Below, in pieces: positions 43,807-51,245 of a DNA stretch of 64,000 nucleotides; the stretch's first letter is position 1, and every line of letters starts with the position of its first letter. Source of the DNA: Candidatus Saccharimonadota bacterium (GTDB taxonomy: Bacteria; Patescibacteriota; Saccharimonadia; Saccharimonadales; Saccharimonadaceae); NCBI GenBank assembly GCA_017962365.1, contig JAGCVL010000003.1, positions 49,454 through 113,453 of the forward strand, given 5' to 3'. A program made the position numbers and the translations under genes. The notes below the pieces were generated by a model, which was given only the letters and a program-made list of their open reading frames with translations, ran no database searches and was not told the DNA's origin.

Positions 43807-43865
43807 TTCGGTTCGGATTTCCGCCGTGGAACGATGATGCACAACAAGTTAATTGTTATGGTCAT
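43791..43865 (-). CDS. Micro-ORF 2, 24-residue peptide
   Basis: Shine-Dalgarno AAGGAGATGAA directly before the ATG. The peptide begins with a hydrophobic run (MTITINLLCIIV) and ends in a basic tail (PRRKSEPKKKSK). A TTGAAA-18-TATAAT promoter lies about 120 nt upstream on the same strand (44017-43988). Together with the convergent RNA this resembles type I toxin-antitoxin loci, but no family can be assigned. Confidence 0.55.
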   Translation of the reverse strand: MTITINLLCIIVPRRKSEPKKKSK

Positions 43866-44178
43866 TTCATCTCCTTCCTGGTAACCTAGCTATCCTAGAC
43901 TAGTTGTTTAATGATTACCTCACGCAACACGAACATTACTGCTCTTGTAACTCAAATCACTAAAACTCCGAAGCCAACCCGCCGCTATTATAATCACAGT
44001 ACAAAAATAATTTCAACCCCCTACAGCCTGTAACTAAGACATAAAAGCTTTTACCTCTGTAATTTCCAAAAACCCACTTTTGCTTAAAACCTATTCCGCT
44101 TTGGTTAGATTTAAAGCACTTAGGCTTTTTGGAGTGTGAAACCCCCCGCACCGAGTAGTGCGGGGGGGTTGGGCTTGA
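43866..44178 (-). other. Promoter and long leader of micro-ORF 2
   Basis: The minus-strand TTGAAA (44017-44012), an 18-nt spacer and TATAAT (43993-43988) would give a leader of about 115 nt. The rest up to 44139 shows no gene I can support. Confidence 0.45.
44140..44170. terminator. Hairpin after the TGA-containing gene
   Basis: Strong stem AACCCCCCGCA / TGCGGGGGGGTT directly after the minus-strand stop, followed by a short T-run. Confidence 0.8.
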
Positions 44179-44391
44179 TTAATTGTTCATCTTGGAGCCC
44201 ACTACCGGGCTACCGTCATCATCGGCCAGATTTCTCTGGTCTGCTGTAGTTCTTTTGCGACGAGTTAGTTCGGCGTTTCTAAGTGTTTCTGGATCCAGAT
44301 CCGAAGAATTGCCGACTACAGCATCCTTTGCGTATATTAAGCCGTCTTTAACTCCTCAATCTAAGAATTCCTTAGTTATACCATTATTCAT
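44179..44391 (-). pseudogene. Small gene with an in-frame TGA (70 codons)
   Basis: With promoter (TTGACT-17-TATTAT), a GGGGAAGAG Shine-Dalgarno, ATG at 44391 and a terminator, all gene signals are present. The frame reads MNNGITKEFLD, then TGA (44358-44356), then 58 sense codons (GVKDGLIYAKDAVVG and onward, ending VVGSKMNN) and TAA. No start codon lies soon after the TGA. Either the gene is broken by one nonsense change or the TGA is read through. The family is unknown; the tail is hydrophilic (LTRRKRTTADQRNLADDD). Confidence 0.55.
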
Positions 44392-44471
44392 AATGTACTC
44401 TTCCCCTGTTTTAAGTCCTTAGACTATATTTTGGGTGTCCAGGAGATAAACTCCGGGCTCTCCATATCTTT

Positions 44472-44500
44472 ATAATATAATAGATTGTCTAAAAAGTCAA
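44472..44500 (-). promoter_or_regulatory. Promoter of the TGA-containing gene
   Basis: Minus strand TTGACT (44500-44495), a 17-nt spacer, TATTAT (44477-44472). Confidence 0.6.
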
Positions 44501-44506
44501 TGGTTA

Positions 44507-44630
44507 CGTATTATCTCACAGTCACGCAAGAGTCGTTTTTAGGTGGGTTCCTTGTTATTGATCACAACAATTTTTTTGTATTTGGCAAGTTGTCACCGTT
44601 TTTGTGCTGCAAAGATTGTGAGATAATACG
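44507..44630. promoter_or_regulatory. Pair of inverted 14-bp sites upstream of divergent promoters
   Basis: CGTATTATCTCACA (44507-44520) and TGTGAGATAATACG (44617-44630) are perfect inverted repeats 96 bp apart. Read in the direction of each promoter, both sites are TGTGAGATAATACG followed by exactly 6 nt and then TTGACT. They look like binding sites for a shared activator or repressor of the 44391 and 44764 genes. Confidence 0.65.
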
Positions 44631-44636
44631 GTAAAC

Positions 44637-44665
44637 TTGACTTTTTTGGCAAAGTGTGCTATAAT
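44637..44665 (+). promoter_or_regulatory. Consensus promoter of the 44764 gene
   Basis: TTGACT, a 17-nt spacer ending in TGC, TATAAT. The last 17 nt are identical to the antisense promoter in gatA. A leader of about 90 nt with a GGGCTCA / TGAGTCC stem and a G-rich Shine-Dalgarno follows. Confidence 0.72.
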
Positions 44666-44763
44666 TAGGGTATATATTGGGCTCAAGCTCGAAGTTCTTT
44701 AGTAATTTGGCAGGTTTGCTAAGTGCTTTTGGCTGAGTCCGAGAAAAAAAGGGGGGGTCTTAT

Positions 44764-45201
44764 ATGCCTACTAGCATAGTAATAATTATTCTTTTGGCTA
44801 TCGCTGCACTGATAGTGTTAGCAGCAATAGCCAAGCTCACCGGCTCTGGTGGGTTTATCCACGAAAGTGGAGATGCAAGTGACCATTTTCGTTCTTCCGA
44901 GAGGCTCATGAGAACTTTTCGGATTAACGGAAAAGACGTTGAGGTCGATTGCAATGTCGCAGTCGATTCTGGTAGCCCAATCCAAAGTGGAGGGGTAAGC
45001 ATATCCGACCTGGGCATCAATATCGAAGACGCCCTGAGGGAGTCTGTCAGCAGAAATAGCCAATATTTCTGCAAGGACATCTTCGATATGCGCATGGATA
45101 GCTTCATGCGCAGGCTGAATATGCTTGCGGACGGCGAGCGTTTTACGCTTGATATTACCGTTGATATCAACGGTCGCAAGTATAAGTACGAATACAGATA
45201 A
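44764..45201 (+). CDS. Orphan membrane-anchored protein (145 aa)
   Basis: An N-terminal membrane helix (about 4-26) with a short outside stub is followed by a soluble domain (MRTFRINGKDVEVDCN, DLGINIEDALRES, FTLDITVDINGRKYKYEY). No family is recognised. It shares with other orphan genes of this window a consensus promoter, structured leader, strong Shine-Dalgarno, own terminator and C/G-rich codons. A divergent small gene and paired 14-bp sites lie upstream. Confidence 0.7.
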   Translation: MPTSIVIIILLAIAALIVLAAIAKLTGSGGFIHESGDASDHFRSSERLMRTFRINGKDVEVDCNVAVDSGSPIQSGGVSISDLGINIEDALRESVSRNSQYFCKDIFDMRMDSFMRRLNMLADGERFTLDITVDINGRKYKYEYR

Positions 45202-45208
45202 ACCTGCC

Positions 45209-45250
45209 ACCCCCGCCTAACCGGTCGTCCGGCAAGGCGGGGGCTTTTTC
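45209..45250. terminator. Terminator of the 44764 gene
   Basis: Stem CCCCCGCC / GGCGGGGG, then CTTTTTC; recJ converges from the other side. Confidence 0.85.
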
Positions 45251-45253
45251 ATT

Positions 45254-46864
45254 TTAGGCGGTGATGACATCAACAAGGCGGGCTTCGATAGAGCGGGTGC
45301 CGCGCCATTCGTTTTCGACCGGTTTGATTAGGTAATCGCACTCTGCATCATCTGGCAGGTTTAGCCATTCGTCCGGGACAAAGAAAGCAACCGCCTTAAT
45401 GGTTTTACCGTCTTTCGCGTGAAGGTCGAGGCGGAGATGCTGATTTTTGTCGCCCATGCGACGCTTCTCTAGAATAGTCGCGTGACTAAGCCTAAAAATC
45501 GGCTCCTCGTTCCCTGCGCCGTAGGGCTCTAAGAGCTTTAAGTCTTCTAGAAAATCAAGCGTAAAATCCTGGAGAGAGTCGAGGTTAAGGTCGGCGCGGC
45601 TTCTAAAATATTGCTCCTGGTTTTTAAGATGAAGGCTGTCGTAGTAGGCGTTCATTTTTTCGCGGAAAGCATAGAGGTCTTTTTGATAAACACGCACGCC
45701 GGCCGCAGCGGCGTGACCGCCACCGGAGATGATAGCATCCTTAGCATAACTTAGTGCGTCGGCAAGGTTAAAGTCTCCAAAGCTGCGGCCGGAGCCTTTG
45801 AAAATGCCGTTTTCGACTTCGGTAAGGACGAAGGCCGGCTTGTGGTATTTTTCGACGAGACGGCCAGCGACGATGCCGATAATACCCTCATGCCACTTCC
45901 CTGTTTCTATGATAACTGGCGTGTCCGGTAGATTGCGGTCACTAATTTCATCGGTGGCGGCACACTGCTCGGCGCGGCGTTTTTTATTGAGTTCCTCTAA
46001 TTTGGCAGCTGTAGCGGTAGCTTCAGCAGCGGAGTGAGTACGGAGAAGATTTAGAGATAGCTCTGCGGTATCGAGGCGACCGGCAGCATTGAGGCGCGGA
46101 CCGATTTGAAAGCCGATGGATTCAGAAGTGATAGAGCTCACGCCGGCATTTTTCATGAGTGCTTTTAGTCCTTGGCGGCGAGTTTTTGCTAGTACTTTGA
46201 TGCCGTAAAAGCCGAGGATGCGGTTTTCCCCAGTTAAAGTCATCTGGTCGCAGATAGTGCCGATGAGGACGAGGTCAAGGAGCCATTTTTCTTGGCCGGC
46301 TGGGATGAGATGTTCTTTTTCTAAAGCCTCGGCGAGTTTAAAGGCGACGCCGACACCAGCAAGATTACTAAGCTCGTCCGTCGGCTGATCTTTGCGATGC
46401 GGATTTATAATGGCTTTTGCCTCTGGCAAATCATCGTCACATTCGTGATGGTCAGTGATGATGGTGTCAATTTTAAGCGCATTCAATTCTTCCACAATTT
46501 CATGATTACGAGAGCCACAGTCTACCGTAACGACAAGGGTAGCTCCGATATCTTTGGCATGAGTAATGAGTCGCGGGCTCATGCCGTAACCGTCAATAAA
46601 ACGATCCGGGAGCATGATTTCTACGTCTTTAATGCCGGCGAGCCTCAGGGCGTCTTCCATGACGGTGCTCGCCGTCACGCCGTCGACATCATAGTCGCCA
46701 TAAATGAGGACTTTTTCGTGATTTTTGATGGCTTTTTTGATGCGAGAGACAGCCTCTTTCATGCCGGGGAGCTTAAATGGGTCGGTAAGGCTTTCGTATT
46801 TTGGACGCAGAAAATCGTCAGTCAAATGCCGTTTTTCGACAAGCTGAGCAAATAATTTGTTCAT
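45254..46864 (-). CDS. recJ: Single-stranded-DNA exonuclease RecJ
   Basis: A 536-residue DHH/DHHA1 nuclease. The motifs YGDYDVDGVTAS, VTVDCGSRN, IITDHHECDD, NLAGVGVAFKLAEAL and ISGGGHAAAAGV are all in order; a RecJ OB domain forms the C-terminal part. It degrades 5' ends of single-stranded DNA in recombination and repair. The ATG follows AGGGGTG. It is preceded in the same direction by a winged-helix gene, 12 nt away, so the two are probably one operon. Confidence 0.94.
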   Translation of the reverse strand: MNKLFAQLVEKRHLTDDFLRPKYESLTDPFKLPGMKEAVSRIKKAIKNHEKVLIYGDYDVDGVTASTVMEDALRLAGIKDVEIMLPDRFIDGYGMSPRLITHAKDIGATLVVTVDCGSRNHEIVEELNALKIDTIITDHHECDDDLPEAKAIINPHRKDQPTDELSNLAGVGVAFKLAEALEKEHLIPAGQEKWLLDLVLIGTICDQMTLTGENRILGFYGIKVLAKTRRQGLKALMKNAGVSSITSESIGFQIGPRLNAAGRLDTAELSLNLLRTHSAAEATATAAKLEELNKKRRAEQCAATDEISDRNLPDTPVIIETGKWHEGIIGIVAGRLVEKYHKPAFVLTEVENGIFKGSGRSFGDFNLADALSYAKDAIISGGGHAAAAGVRVYQKDLYAFREKMNAYYDSLHLKNQEQYFRSRADLNLDSLQDFTLDFLEDLKLLEPYGAGNEEPIFRLSHATILEKRRMGDKNQHLRLDLHAKDGKTIKAVAFFVPDEWLNLPDDAECDYLIKPVENEWRGTRSIEARLVDVITA

Positions 46865-46876
46865 TTTACACCCCTG

Positions 46877-47167
46877 TTAGCCGATGGTTTTTGACGGCTT
46901 GCTGCCCTTTTGGCTTTTAATTACAATGCTTTGAAGTTCCTTCAAAATTGGGTATTGCTTATTGGTCTGGTAGATTTTAGTATTGCCGCGCTTTGTGACG
47001 ATGAGGAAATTCCCCTCCGCCATACGAGTAAGCTCGCGCTGGATATTGCCAGGGTCTTCCTTGATGAGCTTCGCGAGGCCACGGGAATGAGTCTTGAAGT
47101 CTGGATATTTTGCAAAAACCACGATAATTTTGCGGCGCACCCTGGATGAAACAAATAAATCTAACAT
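46877..47167 (-). CDS. Winged-helix DNA-binding protein (96 aa)
   Basis: A small protein with the ArsR-like winged-helix pattern: KIIVVFAKYPDFKTHSRGLAKLIKEDPGNIQRELTRMAEGNFLIVTKRGNTKIYQTN, where the recognition helix is followed by a beta wing. It may be an autoregulator or control recJ. TATAAT lies about 30 nt before the ATG, with GAGG as a weak Shine-Dalgarno, so it is leadered. Confidence 0.72.
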   Translation of the reverse strand: MLDLFVSSRVRRKIIVVFAKYPDFKTHSRGLAKLIKEDPGNIQRELTRMAEGNFLIVTKRGNTKIYQTNKQYPILKELQSIVIKSQKGSKPSKTIG

Positions 47168-47240
47168 TTTTACCTCGCTTAAATTACCCCTATTATAACA
47201 TACTTTTTGTAAAAATTACAACGATTTTTAGGTTTGGAAA

Positions 47241-47272
47241 CCGCCCGCAAGAAGTCATTATCCTGCGGGCGG
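47241..47272 (-). terminator. Hairpin downstream of micro-ORF 3
   Basis: Stem CCGCCCGCA / TGCGGGCGG; on the minus strand it is followed by TTT. Confidence 0.65.
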
Positions 47273-47302
47273 CTATCTGGCGGGTTGGACGAATCTTGAC
47301 TA

Positions 47303-47331
47303 TTGACTATTTGGGTCGTTAGAGTTAAAAT
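47303..47331 (+). promoter_or_regulatory. Plus-strand promoter antisense to micro-ORF 3
   Basis: TTGACT (47303-47308), a 17-nt spacer, TAAAAT (47326-47331). Transcription would run antisense through the whole micro-ORF. Confidence 0.45.
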
Positions 47332-47347
47332 TTAGTTAGGATTTAAA

Positions 47348-47422
47348 TTAACGGTGTCGCCTTCGTCTGAGGGCGATTGTTAATTTGAGGTGAAGTCGCC
47401 CCAGCTTAACGGTAATCGTCAT
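47348..47422 (-). CDS. Micro-ORF 3, 24-residue basic peptide
   Basis: Shine-Dalgarno AAAGGAGGG is followed by ATG. The peptide starts MTITVKLGRLHLKLT and ends IALRRRRHR. It has the same length and MTIT start as micro-ORF 2. TATAAT lies at 47454-47449 on the same strand. The surrounding 430 bp (47168-47596) contains no other gene. Confidence 0.55.
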   Translation of the reverse strand: MTITVKLGRLHLKLTIALRRRRHR

Positions 47423-47584
47423 CAATAAACCCTCCTTTCCACCGCCAAATTATAAAGGTAAATTCAACTCCTTTCTCTGTCAAAATTCGTCTGTGGTGGA
47501 TGGTAGCATAGGTTTGGCGAAATTACAACCCCCCACCTCTGGCTTATGCTTTTTAGATTTTTGGTTGGTTTTAGAGGTGTGGTG

Positions 47585-47590
47585 TATAAT
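47585..47590 (+). promoter_or_regulatory. -10 for leaderless priA
   Basis: TATAAT ends 6 nt before ATG 47597. Confidence 0.6.
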
Positions 47591-47596
47591 GGTAGT

Positions 47597-49531
47597 ATGT
47601 TTTATGAGGTAGTGCCGGAAGGTAAGGTGGGGAGGCTGACGTATAGTTTTGATGATCCCCTGCCTAATGGGCAAATAGTGATGGTGCCGCTCGGAAAGCG
47701 GGTTGTGCCGGGCGTGGTGATAAAAAAAGTTGCGCAACCAAATTTTAAAACAAAATCAATCGTGAAAGTTTTGTATTCAAAGCCACTGCCGAAGCGGTTG
47801 CTTGACACGGCGGAATTTATTCGCGATTATTATCTCGCGATGGAGGGAGAGGCGATAAACCTGATTTTGCCGCGCGGCATTGAGAAGAAACGGAGAAAAA
47901 CCGAACGGATGTTCGGGAATACTCTGTCGGAGACGGGTGGCAAAACATTTCCTGATATTCCACTTAACCCCCACCAAAAAAAGGCTCTGAAAGGCCTCCA
48001 GGAGGCTCCAGGAGCGACGAAACTACTGTTTGGCGTTACTGGTAGTGGTAAAACCAATATCTACCTCCAGCTGGCTCTAAATGCCCTAAAACAGCAAAAG
48101 TCCACAATACTTTTGGTGCCAGAAATCGCCTTAACCGGGCAACTCGTTCAGGTTTTTGCGGAAGTTTTTGGTGAAAAAGTGATAGTGATTCACTCTAAGC
48201 AGACAGAGGCGGAAAGGCATCAGATATTTAATTTCCTGCTCGAAACGACAGAGCCAAAAATAGTAATTGGGCCAAGGAGTGCGCTTTTTGCCCCGGTGGA
48301 AGATTTGGGCTTAATAATTATCGACGAGGAGCATGAGGGGACATATTACCAGGAGAATGCGCCAAGGTATTCGGCGATAAGAGTAGCTAGCGCAATGGCC
48401 AAGTTGGCGGGCTGTAATTGCGTTCTGGGCTCTGCCACACCGACGGTGGCGGATTATTATATCGCTAGAGAAAAAGGATCGCTAATACCATTAACCAAAA
48501 AGGCAAAATCTACGGCGATTAAGCCAGAAATAAAGATAATTGACTTTAAAAACAGAGATGCATTCTCTAGAAACCGGTATTTTTCAAACGACCTACTATC
48601 CGCAATGAGACGGAATCTGGAACAGGGGCGACAAACGTTAATTTTCCATAATCGACGAGGGTCGTCACCTCTTACGATTTGCGAAAATTGTGGCGAAGAA
48701 TTAATGTGCCCAAATTGTTTTTTGTCACTAACTTTGCACGCTGACACCTATGATCTAGAGTGCCACACCTGTGGTTTTAAGATGGCGGTGCCTAAAGGAT
48801 GTCCGAAATGCGGACATCCAGACCTGATTCATAAGGGATTTGGCACGAAATTATTAGAGTCTGAGCTATCGCATCTGTTTCCTAGCGCAAAGATAAAACG
48901 ATTTGACGCGGACAATAAAAAAGATGAGGGATTAGAGTCATTATATGAAGCAGTAAAGGATGGCGAGGTAGATATTTTGGTTGGAACACAGGGGCTTGCC
49001 AAGGGGCTGGATTTGCCACGACTGGCGACGGTAGGGGTGGTAGCGGCCGATACGGGGCTATCTTTGCCAGATTTCGCAGCTGAGGAGCGAGTTTTTCAGC
49101 TTTTAACTCAGGTAATTGGGCGCGTAGGGCGGGGGCATATAGACACCGCGGAGGTGTTTATCCAGACTTATCGACCAGAGCACCCGGTGCTTTCCTTTGC
49201 GGTGGATGAAGATTATCTGGGATTTTCCGACTACATACTAAAACAGAGGCGCAAAGGTGGTTTTCCTCCCTATAAATACGTCGCAAAGTTTTCAATATCA
49301 CTAAAAACTGAGGCGTTGGCGCTAAAAAAGATGCGGGAGCTAGTGGCGAGATTGTCGCAAGATAACAGGCTAAGTATTTCCCCGCCAATGCCGGCATTTC
49401 ATGAGCGCACAAACGCTGGGTTTACCTGGGAGATTATAGTGCGAGCATCATCACGAATGGCACTGATAAAAATTTGTGATGGGCTCGACAAAAATTTTCG
49501 CATTTTCTTAGACCCGCCCGGTCTATTGTGA
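47597..49531 (+). CDS. priA: Primosomal helicase PriA
   Basis: A 644-residue replication-restart helicase. An N-terminal 3'-binding domain (MFYEVVPEGKVGRLTYSF) precedes Walker A GVTGSGKT (about 150), DEEH (IIIDEEHEGTYYQ), the zinc-binding Cys cluster (CENCGEELMCPNCF, CHTCGF, CPKCG) and the motif GTQGLAKGLDLP, where canonical PriA has GTQM. It is shorter than the usual 700-800 residues, mainly in the N-terminal region. ATG 47597 rather than the upstream frame is chosen because it gives the PriA start and follows TATAAT by 6 nt. Confidence 0.94.
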   Translation: MFYEVVPEGKVGRLTYSFDDPLPNGQIVMVPLGKRVVPGVVIKKVAQPNFKTKSIVKVLYSKPLPKRLLDTAEFIRDYYLAMEGEAINLILPRGIEKKRRKTERMFGNTLSETGGKTFPDIPLNPHQKKALKGLQEAPGATKLLFGVTGSGKTNIYLQLALNALKQQKSTILLVPEIALTGQLVQVFAEVFGEKVIVIHSKQTEAERHQIFNFLLETTEPKIVIGPRSALFAPVEDLGLIIIDEEHEGTYYQENAPRYSAIRVASAMAKLAGCNCVLGSATPTVADYYIAREKGSLIPLTKKAKSTAIKPEIKIIDFKNRDAFSRNRYFSNDLLSAMRRNLEQGRQTLIFHNRRGSSPLTICENCGEELMCPNCFLSLTLHADTYDLECHTCGFKMAVPKGCPKCGHPDLIHKGFGTKLLESELSHLFPSAKIKRFDADNKKDEGLESLYEAVKDGEVDILVGTQGLAKGLDLPRLATVGVVAADTGLSLPDFAAEERVFQLLTQVIGRVGRGHIDTAEVFIQTYRPEHPVLSFAVDEDYLGFSDYILKQRRKGGFPPYKYVAKFSISLKTEALALKKMRELVARLSQDNRLSISPPMPAFHERTNAGFTWEIIVRASSRMALIKICDGLDKNFRIFLDPPGLL

Positions 49532-49545
49532 TTTTTATCTGTTTA

Positions 49546-49554
49546 TGGTATAAT
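49546..49554 (+). promoter_or_regulatory. Extended -10 for leaderless def
   Basis: TGGTATAAT ends 6 nt before ATG 49561. Confidence 0.6.
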
Positions 49555-49560
49555 TAGAAG

Positions 49561-50133
49561 ATGAAGATAATCACGACTCCAAATCCGCTTTTAAGGGAAA
49601 AATCAAAAAAGGTTAGCACTATCGATGAGGAAGTGCTAGATACGATTGCTGCGATGCGGAAGTTGTCGCTTGATTGGGAAAAAGAGCACCCATATGAACT
49701 CTCGGCCGCAATGGCGGCACCTCAGATGGGGGTCTTAAAGCGCATCATTATCGTGCGTGATGATATGGAAGATAAGAAAAAGGCAACTTTTACAGCCCTG
49801 ATTAACCCAGAGGTGATTAGGGCGGAGGGTAAAATAAAAAAGGATTACGAGGGCTGCTTATCGGTGCCATCGATTTACGGTATGGTGCCACGGCCAACTA
49901 AGGTACGCGTGAAGGCAAAATTAGAAGATGGGACAGAGGTGAGAATTAAGGCGACCGATGAGCTCGCGAGGACTTTGCTCCACGAGATTGATCACCTTGA
50001 TGGGGTGCTATTTATAGATCATATTAGGGACGATGAAAAGGCTTTCTATAAGATGAGCGACAAGGGTGATTTGGTCCCGGTCGAAGATTACGAATCGGAG
50101 ATTCGAGATAACGAAAAGTTGTGGAATGATTAA
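49561..50133 (+). CDS. def: Peptide deformylase
   Basis: A 190-residue metalloenzyme that removes the N-formyl group from new proteins. Motif I reads AAMAAPQMG (usually GxGLAAPQxG, so one Gly is Ala), motif II EGCLS with the metal Cys, and motif III HEIDHLDG with the two His and catalytic Glu. It forms an operon with fmt (1 nt apart), the enzyme that adds the formyl group. Confidence 0.95.
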   Translation: MKIITTPNPLLREKSKKVSTIDEEVLDTIAAMRKLSLDWEKEHPYELSAAMAAPQMGVLKRIIIVRDDMEDKKKATFTALINPEVIRAEGKIKKDYEGCLSVPSIYGMVPRPTKVRVKAKLEDGTEVRIKATDELARTLLHEIDHLDGVLFIDHIRDDEKAFYKMSDKGDLVPVEDYESEIRDNEKLWND

Positions 50134-50134
50134 A

Positions 50135-50908
50135 ATGGAAAAAGTAATTTTCTTTGGCAATGGACCCCTAGCGGATTATGCATTAGCAGTTATAGAGCGA
50201 GAGTGCCAAGTGATTTTTCACGCAAGGACTAGGGGGGATCTAGAGGAAGTCAAGAAAATTAAGCGCGAGACACCAGAGGCGCATGGGATTTTGGCGTCGT
50301 TTGGGGTAATAATCAAGCCGGACGTACTGGAGCTGTTTGAGCCGGAGGGGATTTTAAATATTCATCCCTCTCTGCTACCAGCCTATAGGGGAGCTTCGCC
50401 GATAGAGAGCGCAATCTTGGCTGGGGACACAGATTTTTCGGTATCCGTAATGAAATTAGTAAAAGCAATGGATGCGGGGCCGATTTATTATCAGACTACA
50501 CTATCCGGTTTGCCGATTTGTAAAGAGGCGATTTATAAGACCCTAGCAGAAACAGGGGCAAAGTGGATTGTTTCACATCTTAATAGCCTACCAGAACCGG
50601 TCGCGCAAGACTCAGAAGCGACATTTTGCGGAAAATTGGAGAAATCTATGGGGGAGCTCTCACCGGAAACAGATACGGCGGAGCAGACTTTCCGGAAAAT
50701 TGTAGCTTACCAAGGGTTTCCAAAACCAAAATATGCTTTTTACGGTATAAAATGCATCATTTTAGAGGCGCATATATCAAAGCAGGGTGAGACGGCTCTT
50801 CTTACGATTCCCTGTGCTGACGGCGGCCTAGTGGCCGTCGATAGATTGCAGCCAGAGGGACGCAAACCAATGGACGCAAAAAGTTTCCTGAACGGATATA
50901 AGAAATAA
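50135..50908 (+). CDS. fmt: Methionyl-tRNA formyltransferase
   Basis: A 257-residue formyltransferase, shorter than the usual 310 or so because N- and C-terminal parts are trimmed. The formyl-transfer core is clear: SFGVIIKPDVLELFEPEGILNIHPSLLPAYRGASPIESAILAGD, with Asn and His in NIHPS and MKLVKAMDAGPIYYQ. A reduced C-terminal tRNA-binding domain follows. It starts just after the def stop. Confidence 0.92.
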   Translation: MEKVIFFGNGPLADYALAVIERECQVIFHARTRGDLEEVKKIKRETPEAHGILASFGVIIKPDVLELFEPEGILNIHPSLLPAYRGASPIESAILAGDTDFSVSVMKLVKAMDAGPIYYQTTLSGLPICKEAIYKTLAETGAKWIVSHLNSLPEPVAQDSEATFCGKLEKSMGELSPETDTAEQTFRKIVAYQGFPKPKYAFYGIKCIILEAHISKQGETALLTIPCADGGLVAVDRLQPEGRKPMDAKSFLNGYKK

Positions 50909-50917
50909 TATTAGAAT

Positions 50918-51205
50918 TTAGAGTAACTTACTGCGGTTGGCGCGGATTTCTTGCTTCATTTCTTCGATGGTGCGGTTTACAATCTCGCGGTAATCTGGGC
51001 GGTTTTTTTCGAGCCATTTGGCGGCCTCTAGCGGGTCGCTTATCATATCAAATTCATTAAGCTGTGTTTCGGTAAGGCCCCTAGAGATTCTTTCGCCAAT
51101 ACGGACCTCTAATTCCTCTTGGATATAGTCGAGAAAGGCTTGTTTCTGCTCTTCTGGCATACTTGCAAGACCCATCTCTTGTAAGAATTTTTCATCAAAT
51201 CGCAT
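50918..51205 (-). CDS. DUF5663-family small protein (95 aa)
   Basis: An acidic, helical protein: LQEMGLASMPEEQKQAFLDYIQEELEVRIGERISRGLTETQLNEF, then PLEAAKWLEKNRPDYREIV. This matches DUF5663, common in CPR genomes and of unknown function. TATAAT near 51230 and AAGGAGC before the ATG give a short leader. It is convergent with fmt. Confidence 0.75.
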   Translation of the reverse strand: MRFDEKFLQEMGLASMPEEQKQAFLDYIQEELEVRIGERISRGLTETQLNEFDMISDPLEAAKWLEKNRPDYREIVNRTIEEMKQEIRANRSKLL

Positions 51206-51245
51206 TTGTTTTGCTCCTTATGGTTATTATACCATAAAAAGAATA

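Noticed and set aside
43960..44151. 63-codon minus-strand ORF
   Set aside because: It begins inside a terminator stem and overlaps the promoter of micro-ORF 2; no family or ribosome binding site.
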